Assembly: GCA_945902745.1 (NCBI GenBank)
Contig: CAMDNE010000009.1
Location: 51,118 to 115,117, forward strand
Length of the DNA: 64,000 nt
From: Chitinophaga pinensis
GTDB taxonomy: Bacteria; Bacteroidota; Bacteroidia; Flavobacteriales_D; Crocinitomicaceae
Reading direction: 5' to 3'
The notes beneath the pieces are model-generated. The model did no database searches, had not been told where the DNA came from, and was given only the letters and a program-made list of their open reading frames with translations. Every line of letters begins with the position of its first letter. Within the stretch, counting starts at the first letter, position 1. Position numbers and translations under genes: made by a program. This document shows positions 35,735 through 43,403 of the stretch, piece by piece.

Positions 35735-36859
35735 ATGTCAGGAATCTATCTTCATATCCCTTTTTGTAAGCAAAAATGCACCTATTGTGATTTCCATTTC
35801 AGTACTTCCTTTCAGGGTTATCGTCAGACGATGATCGAAACAATGCGAGATGAACTGCTTTTAAGAAAAGATTATCTTGTAGACAAACAATTAAACAGTG
35901 TTTATTTTGGAGGAGGAACACCGAGTTTATTGAGAGAAGAAGAATTTGTTATCCTTTTTGCCACCATAAAGAAGCATTTTACACTTTCAGCAGAAACAGA
36001 AATTACAATTGAAGCAAATCCAGATGATATAACGGATGAAAATTTGGCAATTTGGAAGAAAATGGGATTCAATCGTCTTTCGATTGGCTTACAATCGTTT
36101 AAAGAAGAAGATTTGAAATGGATGAATCGTGCACATACTGTTTCAGAAGCGCAAAATTGTGTTGAATTGGCTCAGAAAAATGGTTTCACAAACATTAGCG
36201 TTGATTTGATTTATGGTTTACCAGATTTAACGCCAGAGGAATGGGAAAACCACATTGAATGTGTGTTGCAAATGAACGTTCAGCATGTCTCGGCATATTG
36301 TTTAACGGTGGAAGAGAAGACGGTTTTATTCCATTTGGTTGAAACAAAAAAGATTCATCCTGTTGGAGAAGACGCTCAAAGTGAACATTTTTTATATTTA
36401 TCAAAACGGTTGAAAGAAGTGGGGTTTTTGCATTATGAGATTTCGAATTTTGGTCTTCCAGGTTTTGAAGCAGTGCACAATTCAAACTACTGGAGAGGAA
36501 AACCTTATTTGGGAATTGGACCTTCCGCTCATTCGTTCAATGGCACTTCTCGTCAATGGAGTGTTGCTAATAATTCAGCATACATCAAGCGTTTTGGAAT
36601 AAATGACGAATGGTTTGAAATGGAAATCTTAACACCAAAAGAACGTTGGAATGAACTTGTTATGACTGGTTTACGAACATCATTTGGGGTTGATTTAGAT
36701 CAATTAGCAGCAATTTCACCAATTGCAAAATCATTTAATGATAAAGTTGCTCTTTTCACTGAGAATGGTTGGCTCTTAACAGATTCAAAAAAACTATTCT
36801 TGAGTGATGAAGGTCGTTTGAAAGCCGATCATATCGCATCCGAATTATTTATTGATTAA
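35735..36859 (+). CDS. hemW: Radical SAM haem chaperone HemW (HemN-like)
   Basis: A 374-residue radical SAM protein. The iron-sulfur ligands are in PFCKQKCTYCDF (C11, C15, C18). YFGGGTPSLL, ITIEANPDDITDENL, GFNRLSIGLQSF and SVDLIYGLPDLTPEEW follow. It lacks the long N-terminal part of true HemN, which favours HemW, a haem-binding chaperone, over coproporphyrinogen oxidase. It sits 14 kb from hemACD and is not linked to it. Confidence 0.88.
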   Translation: MSGIYLHIPFCKQKCTYCDFHFSTSFQGYRQTMIETMRDELLLRKDYLVDKQLNSVYFGGGTPSLLREEEFVILFATIKKHFTLSAETEITIEANPDDITDENLAIWKKMGFNRLSIGLQSFKEEDLKWMNRAHTVSEAQNCVELAQKNGFTNISVDLIYGLPDLTPEEWENHIECVLQMNVQHVSAYCLTVEEKTVLFHLVETKKIHPVGEDAQSEHFLYLSKRLKEVGFLHYEISNFGLPGFEAVHNSNYWRGKPYLGIGPSAHSFNGTSRQWSVANNSAYIKRFGINDEWFEMEILTPKERWNELVMTGLRTSFGVDLDQLAAISPIAKSFNDKVALFTENGWLLTDSKKLFLSDEGRLKADHIASELFID

Positions 36860-36880
36860 ATTTACACCGATTGTGTTTTC

Positions 36881-36910
36881 AATATAGTTCAATAAAGATC
36901 GAACTATATT
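36881..36910. other. Perfect 10-bp inverted repeat between hemW and the S9 peptidase gene
   Basis: AATATAGTTC at 36881-36890 and GAACTATATT at 36901-36910 flank a 10-nt loop. No T run follows, so it could be an operator or a weak terminator. Confidence 0.5.
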
Positions 36911-36951
36911 CAAACTACACCGGCATAAAACATAAAATCATTAGACAAAAT

Positions 36952-36959
36952 TATATTTG
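36952..36959 (+). promoter_or_regulatory. Minus-7 promoter box for the S9 peptidase gene
   Basis: The sequence TATATTTG is a perfect TAnnTTTG box, 34 nt before the ATG at 36994. Confidence 0.6.
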
Positions 36960-36993
36960 TATTTGTTTTTACAATTCACACGAAACTTGAAAT

Positions 36994-39822
36994 ATGAGAT
37001 TTTTATTATTTATTGTTGCATTTCTAGCGATTACAAATGCTTTCGGACAGAAAAAAATCATCGATCATACCGCATATAATGATTGGAAAAAGAATGAAAA
37101 TCAACAAGTTTCTAACGATGGAAAATATATCTCGTATGAAATAAACCCGCATCGTGGAGATGGTTTCACGTATTTGTATAACACCGAAACAGCGAAATTG
37201 GATTCCTTCCCACGTTCGAAAGAAGCTCGATTTTCTTTCAATAGTGATTATCTAGTTTTTAAAATTCAGCCTGGGTTCGATACGTTGAGAAACTGTGAGT
37301 TGACTAAAGTGGATAAGAAGAAATGGCCAAAAGATTCGCTTGGGATTTATTTAATTGCAAAAGACACCTTGATTAAAGCGTCAACATTAAAGTCTTTTTC
37401 GGTGGAAGAAGATAATAATTGGATGACTTATTTAGTGGATGAAAATGAGATAAAAAGTCCTGCTTCGAAAGGGAAGTCAAAAAAATCCTCTTCAAAGAAA
37501 TCAAAGAAAAAAAAGACCCATTCGACAAGCTCAGGGTCCAAGAAGAAAGCTGAAGTTGAATATAAATCAGACGGTAAAGTTTTAACCGTTTATAATCCAA
37601 TTTCAGAAACTAAATATCAATACAAAGATGTAACTGATTTCAGTCTTTCGGATAAAGGTACATTCATGGCATTCATTGAACATAAAAAGGAAAAAGTTGA
37701 TTCTTTTCAACTCGTAACATTGGACTTAAAAAGTGGAACAATATCCAGAATAGAACCAAAATTTTCTGCAATAAAATCCTTAACTTTTGATGAAGAAGGA
37801 AAGCAATTAGCATTCTTAACAAGCACCGATACAACGAAGTTGAAGACATTTAATTTGAATTTGTATCAACTTGAATCGAAAATAAATAAAGTGCTAGTGG
37901 ATTCAACTACAACTGCATTTTCTAAAGAAGAAGCAGTCTCAGAGAATAGAAACTTAGTTTTCACCGAAGATACTAGATTTCTTTATTTTGGAGTTACAGC
38001 ACGCCCAGAAAAAGAGGTAAAAGATTCCTTATTAGAGTCTGAAAAAGTGGATTTAGATATTTGGAATTACCGCGACAAACGATTGCAATCACAACAATTA
38101 GTCGAATTAAAACGTGATCAGAAAAAAACGGATTTGTATGTATATCATTTGTTGGATGGAAAAATTATCAAAATTTCTACGGATACGATGCATGTTCAGC
38201 CTTCAAAAAAACAACTAGGAGATTATCTTTTTGCGTCATCAGATGAAAACTACTTGGTTGAGAATCAATGGGAAGTTCCGAATCTGGAAGACCATTATCG
38301 CATATCACTCATTGATGGTTCAGTTGAAAAAATTAAATCCGCATGTGGTTTCGATGGTATTTTATCTCCTAAAGGAAATTATTATTCTTATTTCGATGGA
38401 AAAAAAGCGAATTATTATTTAATCGATTTACAAACAAAAAAGGAAGTTTGTATGACTTGTTCAAGTGAAAAGGTTAATTGGCAAACAGACGTAAATGGAA
38501 TGCCGATGGTTGCGAGTCCATTAGGAGTTTATGGTTATTCAAACGATGAAAAATCCATTTTTATTCAATCTCAATATGATGTTTGGAATTATTCAATTAG
38601 TGAGAATAGATTGGAATCCATAACAAATGGGGAAGGAGCTCAAAAGAAAATTCGAATGCAACCAAAATTATGGTCAACCGACAGTTCATATGTCGATTAT
38701 GAAAATTTATACATTGAAGGGTTTGATGAAAAAACAAAAGGCACGCATTTGTTTAATTTCACTGACCATGGAGATCACATGGATTTAGTAGAGAAATATT
38801 ACACGAATCATACGATATCATTTCTTACACGGTCTGAAAATAAAGAAACGATTGTCTTTAGAAAAATGTCACTTCAAGACTATCCAGAAGTAGGTTTTTC
38901 CAAGACATTTTTTGAATCGGAAACGGTTGTATCTTCTACAAATCCACAGCAAAGTAAATTCAATTGGGCAAGTGTAGAATTGATCAATTGGACGAGTTAC
39001 GATGGGATTCCTTTGGAAGGATTACTGTACAAGCCTGAAGATTTTGATGTAGATAAAAAGTACCCTTTGTTGATTTATTATTACGAATTGTATTCGGATG
39101 ATTTACACAATCATTATGCTCCTAAACCAACGGCATCGATTATCTATCCAACAGAATATGCATCGGCTGGCTATGTTGTCTTTATTCCAGATGTACGTTA
39201 TAAAGTTGGTCATCCAGCAAAATCTGCTTACGATTGTATCATGAGTGGAACAGACCGTGTTTTAAAACTTTTGCCAAATATCGATTCAACGAAAATGGGC
39301 TTGCAAGGGCAAAGTTGGGGAGGTTATCAAACAGCACAATTGATCACAATGACAAAGCGATATGCTGCTGCAATGGCTGGCGCACCTGTTTCAAATATGT
39401 TTTCCGCTTATGGAGGAATAAGATGGGGAAGTGGTGTCAATCGTCAATTTCAATACGAACGCACACAAAGTAGAATTGGAAAAACGATTTGGGAAGCGCC
39501 TGAATTGTATATGGAAAATTCACCATTGTTTCATATTCCGAATATTACAACTCCACTGTTAATTATGAGTAATGATAAAGATGGTGCTGTTCCATGGTAC
39601 CAAGGAATAGAAATGTTTACTGGAATGAAACGTTTAGGAAAACCGTGTTGGATGTTAAATTACAATGGCGACGATCATAATTTGATGGAAAATGCGAATC
39701 GAATTGATTTAAGTATTAGAATGCGTCAATTCTTTGATTACTATTTGTTAGATAAGCCAGCCCCTAAATGGTTGACTGATGGAATCCCGGCTACATTAAA
39801 AGGCAAAGAATTGGGGTATTAA
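36994..39822 (+). CDS. Secreted S9 family (prolyl oligopeptidase-type) peptidase
   Basis: A 942-residue protein with a signal peptide (MRFLLFIVAFLAITNAFGQ). A WD-like beta-propeller occupies about residues 25-650. The C-terminal alpha/beta-hydrolase domain carries the nucleophile in GQSWGGYQTAQ (S774), the acid in NDKDGAVPW (D863) and the base in GDDHNLM (H895). It should cleave small peptides in the periplasm. Residues about 150-190 are a Lys/Ser-rich low-complexity loop (KGKSKKSSSKKSKKKKTHS). Part of it is encoded by a REP-like element at 37515-37538. There is no T9SS tail. Confidence 0.88.
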   Translation: MRFLLFIVAFLAITNAFGQKKIIDHTAYNDWKKNENQQVSNDGKYISYEINPHRGDGFTYLYNTETAKLDSFPRSKEARFSFNSDYLVFKIQPGFDTLRNCELTKVDKKKWPKDSLGIYLIAKDTLIKASTLKSFSVEEDNNWMTYLVDENEIKSPASKGKSKKSSSKKSKKKKTHSTSSGSKKKAEVEYKSDGKVLTVYNPISETKYQYKDVTDFSLSDKGTFMAFIEHKKEKVDSFQLVTLDLKSGTISRIEPKFSAIKSLTFDEEGKQLAFLTSTDTTKLKTFNLNLYQLESKINKVLVDSTTTAFSKEEAVSENRNLVFTEDTRFLYFGVTARPEKEVKDSLLESEKVDLDIWNYRDKRLQSQQLVELKRDQKKTDLYVYHLLDGKIIKISTDTMHVQPSKKQLGDYLFASSDENYLVENQWEVPNLEDHYRISLIDGSVEKIKSACGFDGILSPKGNYYSYFDGKKANYYLIDLQTKKEVCMTCSSEKVNWQTDVNGMPMVASPLGVYGYSNDEKSIFIQSQYDVWNYSISENRLESITNGEGAQKKIRMQPKLWSTDSSYVDYENLYIEGFDEKTKGTHLFNFTDHGDHMDLVEKYYTNHTISFLTRSENKETIVFRKMSLQDYPEVGFSKTFFESETVVSSTNPQQSKFNWASVELINWTSYDGIPLEGLLYKPEDFDVDKKYPLLIYYYELYSDDLHNHYAPKPTASIIYPTEYASAGYVVFIPDVRYKVGHPAKSAYDCIMSGTDRVLKLLPNIDSTKMGLQGQSWGGYQTAQLITMTKRYAAAMAGAPVSNMFSAYGGIRWGSGVNRQFQYERTQSRIGKTIWEAPELYMENSPLFHIPNITTPLLIMSNDKDGAVPWYQGIEMFTGMKRLGKPCWMLNYNGDDHNLMENANRIDLSIRMRQFFDYYLLDKPAPKWLTDGIPATLKGKELGY
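37515..37538. repeat. TTCGACAAGCTCAG element inside the S9 peptidase gene
   Basis: GACCC at 37515-37519 and GGGTC at 37534-37538 close a hairpin around ATTCGACAAGCTCA. The element is read in frame as THSTSSGS within a lysine-rich loop. It is the same family as at 43671, 45848, 60553 and 62430. Confidence 0.7.
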
Positions 39823-39854
39823 CTATTTTGAAGGAAGGTGTTTTTAATGCTTTT

Positions 39855-41273
39855 TTAAAAAAGCACTACTAGTTTAGTTCCATGCTCTTTTGAAGTTTCA
39901 AGTTCAAGTTTAGCGCCACATAAAAAAGCCCGTTTATTCATGTTATTCAGACCCATTCCTTTCTTAACACTTTCTAAATCGAAGCCAATTCCGTTGTCTT
40001 TAATCTCAAGATAGATCGTGTTTTCTTTGCTATAAATATCACAATCAATTTGGGTGCAATTTGCGTATTTAATTGAATTTGTAACAAATTCTTGTACAAT
40101 TCTAAAGATATTATATTTACTTTTTAAGTCTAAATGATTCATTGGAACTTGTTTGGCGATAAAATTGAATTCAATCAATTTTGAAAGTTCATTTTGTTTC
40201 CCAAAATAAACATCTAGCGCATAAAGTAATCCTTTGTCTAATTCAGGTGGTGTTAGATTATAACAAATGGATTTCATTTGTAGAATACTATCTTGAATCA
40301 GTTGTTTACAAACTGCAATATTATTTTCACTTTCTGGATTTTCCTTTACCATGCTTAAGTAAAGATTCACACCAACTAGATTTTGACCTAATCCGTCGTG
40401 TAATTCCATTGCGAAACGTGATTGTTCTTCATCCAATGTTTCATATACAAGCTTTTCTCTTTCAAGTAAGATTGTTTTCTTTTCATGAATATCTTCTAAA
40501 TAGGCAAGCCAAAAATTCTTTTCAGTTTTCTCATTAAAACGTCCTGCAATTAATTTGAACCAACGATGTTCTGTTTCATTGATGTTCATTCTGAATTCGT
40601 ACGTGAACGAATTTTTACCGCGCTTTAGGTGTTGTAATTTGGAAACGAATTGTGGTAAATCTTCATGAGCAATGTGCGATAGAAAATAATTTTCGTTTTC
40701 GAGAACATTTTTCTGGTCTAAAAATGGAAATACTTTATCAAAATTATCAGAAACGAAACGAATTGAAATCCTTTTTCCTGCTAATAAATCAAACCCAAAA
40801 TAAGAAACAGGTAATTCAGGAAAATATTTAAATAAATTAGATGCAGATACGGTGAATAGTTCGTCTAGAATAAATTTGAAAATGAAACCATCTTCTCCAA
40901 TTGGATTGACATGCAGTTGCTGAATGCTTTTTAAATTTAATCCAGTGTCTAATTTTAATTGCTTTTTATTTAATAAGCTTTCATAAAGAAGGAGTTTTGA
41001 CTTATCCTCTAAAAGATGTTTTATTGCCTCTAAAATTGGCATCTTTTCGGTGTGAATTTCTTTCCCTTCTGTAAAAAGTAACTTTGTAGTTGAATTAAAA
41101 TAAATTATTTTAAGCTCGCTGTTAACGACAATAATTCCACTTTTTAAATCTCCAAAATAGGTGTCGAGTTTTTTAAACGAATCATCAGAATCGGGATGCC
41201 GAATAACCTTATTCAAATAGAATATGTCATCTGACATGTTGTCAGCGGATTCAACTTGATTATTAGAAATCAT
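39855..41273 (-). CDS. PAS-domain sensor histidine kinase (HisKA_3 / NarX-type)
   Basis: A 472-residue cytoplasmic sensor kinase. Two PAS-like domains occur: SGIIVVNSELKIIYFNSTTK early, and later LAGKRISIRFVSDNFDKVF with a PAC-like segment (FTYEFRMNINETEHRWFKL). The HisKA_3 box is FAMELHDGLGQNLVGVNLYL (H292), and the ATPase domain shows FVTNSIKYAN and IKDNGIGFDL. The start is set at the ATG at 41273. An in-frame ATG 159 nt upstream would add a stretch (KALLFFPFLENRPKYRK) with no domain and is less likely. No LuxR-type response regulator is adjacent, so its partner is elsewhere. Confidence 0.85.
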   Translation of the reverse strand: MISNNQVESADNMSDDIFYLNKVIRHPDSDDSFKKLDTYFGDLKSGIIVVNSELKIIYFNSTTKLLFTEGKEIHTEKMPILEAIKHLLEDKSKLLLYESLLNKKQLKLDTGLNLKSIQQLHVNPIGEDGFIFKFILDELFTVSASNLFKYFPELPVSYFGFDLLAGKRISIRFVSDNFDKVFPFLDQKNVLENENYFLSHIAHEDLPQFVSKLQHLKRGKNSFTYEFRMNINETEHRWFKLIAGRFNEKTEKNFWLAYLEDIHEKKTILLEREKLVYETLDEEQSRFAMELHDGLGQNLVGVNLYLSMVKENPESENNIAVCKQLIQDSILQMKSICYNLTPPELDKGLLYALDVYFGKQNELSKLIEFNFIAKQVPMNHLDLKSKYNIFRIVQEFVTNSIKYANCTQIDCDIYSKENTIYLEIKDNGIGFDLESVKKGMGLNNMNKRAFLCGAKLELETSKEHGTKLVVLF

Positions 41274-41521
41274 AATTTTACTATACAAAAACAATGCTAA
41301 ACACATAAATAATTGATAATCAATGATTTTTGAAAATTGGCATTTTGTTGATTTTCTGTATTTGGGACGGTTTTCCAAAAATGGGAAAAATAGAAGGGCT
41401 TTATCATAGAATGATATTTTATGATTTGTCAAATTATTTTAGTCCAAAAGATGTTTTTAAACATAGAATACACTCGTTTTAAATAAAAATCAATGTAAAT
41501 TCGTGAAGCAAAAAGTAAAAA

Positions 41522-42964
41522 ATGGAAAAACTTCAGAATTTCATCAACGGAAAATATTGTGAACCAATAAGTGGTCACTATATTGACAATTACGAACCAG
41601 CAACTGGGAAAGTATATAGTTTGATCCCAAATTCTGATGAAAGAGATGTTGAAATGGCAGTTCAAGCGGCTGAAAAAGCGTTCCCAATTTGGTCTGGAAT
41701 GAGTGTTGAAGAAAGAAGTGAAATTCTTGTTCGGCTTTCGGAAGGAATTGAAAAAAGGATGGACGAATTTGTGGCGGCTGAATCTAAGGATAACGGAAAA
41801 CCACTTTCATTAGCTGCCCATGTTGATATTCCACGTGCAGTTTCGAACTTTCACTTTTTTGCTACTGGAATCATTCATTTTGCTTCTGAATCCCATTATA
41901 TGGAAGGCGTTGGTGTAAATTATACCATTCGTAAACCAATAGGAATTGTAGGGTGTATTTCACCTTGGAACTTACCGTTGTATCTTTTCTCATGGAAAAT
42001 TGCTCCTGCTTTGGCCGCTGGAAATTGTGTAGTTGCAAAACCTTCAGAAATAACTCCTTATACGGCATATTTACTTGGTCAAGTTGCAAAAGATGCTGGA
42101 ATGCCTGATGGTGTTTTAAATATATTACATGGTTTAGGAGGAAGTGTTGGGGATGCAATTGTTAAACACCCAAAAATAAAAGCTATTTCATTTACAGGTG
42201 GCACCAAAACAGGAGAATATATTGCTCGAACAGCTGCTCCAATGTTCAAAAAACTTTCCTTAGAATTAGGAGGGAAGAATCCAAATATCATTTTTGCAGA
42301 TTGTGATTTTGACGATATGTTGAGTACTACTTTACGTTCTTCTTTCGCAAATCAAGGTCAAATATGTCTCTGTGGTTCACGAATTTTTGTTGAACGCGTA
42401 ATCTATGATAAATTCAAAACAGCATTTGTCGATAAAGTGTCAAAAACAATCGTTTCAAATCCTGAAGATCCAAAAGCAAAATTAGGTGCAGTTGTTTCTC
42501 TTCCTCATATGGAAAAAGTTTTGTCCTTTGTTGAATTAGCAAAAACTGAGGGTGGCACTGTTCTAACTGGAGGCGAACGCGTTATTTTGGATGCTCCTTA
42601 TGAAAATGGTTATTATTTGCGTCCAACTGTCATTGAAGGATTAGCATACGATTGCCGAACAAATCAAGAAGAAATCTTTGGTCCTGTTGTTACAATTACA
42701 CCTTTTGACACAGAGGAAGAAGTGCTAATGATGGCAAATTCAACCCAATATGGATTGGCTGCAACACTATGGACAAGTGATTTGAAACGAGCGCATCGCA
42801 TGGCGGATAAAATCGAATCGGGCATTGTTTGGATCAACTCATGGTTAGTACGTGATTTACGAACTCCATTTGGCGGAGTGAAATCTTCTGGTGTTGGTCG
42901 CGAAGGAGGTTTAGAAGCATTGCGTTTCTTTACAGAACCAAAGAATGTGTTTGTGAAGTATTGA
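41522..42964 (+). CDS. Aldehyde dehydrogenase, 2-(amino)muconic semialdehyde type
   Basis: A 480-residue NAD-dependent aldehyde dehydrogenase. Key words are GCISPWNLPLYLFSWKIAPA, SFTGGTKTGEYIART, LSLELGGKNPNIIF, the catalytic cysteine in GQICLCGSR (C282), and NQEEIFGPVVTITPF. GQICLCGSR and SPWNLPLYLFSWK resemble ALDH8/2-hydroxymuconic and 2-aminomuconic semialdehyde dehydrogenases of aromatic and kynurenine breakdown. The RidA-like gene at 31685-32116 would act next in that pathway, but the two are 10 kb apart. A one-mismatch box TAAATTCG lies at 41497-41504. Confidence 0.85.
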   Translation: MEKLQNFINGKYCEPISGHYIDNYEPATGKVYSLIPNSDERDVEMAVQAAEKAFPIWSGMSVEERSEILVRLSEGIEKRMDEFVAAESKDNGKPLSLAAHVDIPRAVSNFHFFATGIIHFASESHYMEGVGVNYTIRKPIGIVGCISPWNLPLYLFSWKIAPALAAGNCVVAKPSEITPYTAYLLGQVAKDAGMPDGVLNILHGLGGSVGDAIVKHPKIKAISFTGGTKTGEYIARTAAPMFKKLSLELGGKNPNIIFADCDFDDMLSTTLRSSFANQGQICLCGSRIFVERVIYDKFKTAFVDKVSKTIVSNPEDPKAKLGAVVSLPHMEKVLSFVELAKTEGGTVLTGGERVILDAPYENGYYLRPTVIEGLAYDCRTNQEEIFGPVVTITPFDTEEEVLMMANSTQYGLAATLWTSDLKRAHRMADKIESGIVWINSWLVRDLRTPFGGVKSSGVGREGGLEALRFFTEPKNVFVKY

Positions 42965-43403
42965 TTTACATATTGATGATTACCTCATTCAAGGTGAAAG
43001 AGGCGGTTCTTATAAGGTAAATTTGAATAGAGATTTAGTAGATCTTCATCAAATGGAATAGTAGAAATTTATTTCTTTGAATGCCATGTTGACTGTTACA
43101 AGTTTTGATGAAGGCTTCAAGTATACTAAGATCAACTTCATCATATTTCTGAAAAAGTGATTTCAAAATTAAGTATTCATAGAATGTCAATATATTTTTT
43201 ATTATTTGTAAATCAATTAATTATGATTAAAATTGTCCATCATTATTCACTGATTCTTAAAGTTAAGATTCTTTACATAAATTAAATTTATTAATGTTGC
43301 TAATGATGATTTCTATACAGCGATAAAGGAACAATTGAAAATGAAGATGTTTTATGAATAAAGGTTGACATGAGAATGTTACAATAAAGATTAATCTGCA
43401 AGT
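42965..43403. other. Gene-poor gap with two short coding-like fragments
   Basis: A 439-bp gap with no full gene. On the plus strand, a frame ending at a TAG near 43060 reads DDYLIQGERGGSYKVNLNRD. On the minus strand, a frame at 43035-43190 (TTG start) reads YEYLILKSLFQKYDEVDLS and ends at a TAA. Both look more protein-like than average for this AT content but are too short to name. They may be relics of decayed genes or chance. Confidence 0.3.

Noticed and set aside
41274..41432. N-terminal extension of the histidine kinase
   Set aside because: It adds residues with no domain and few features of coding sequence; the ATG at 41273 precedes the PAS region.
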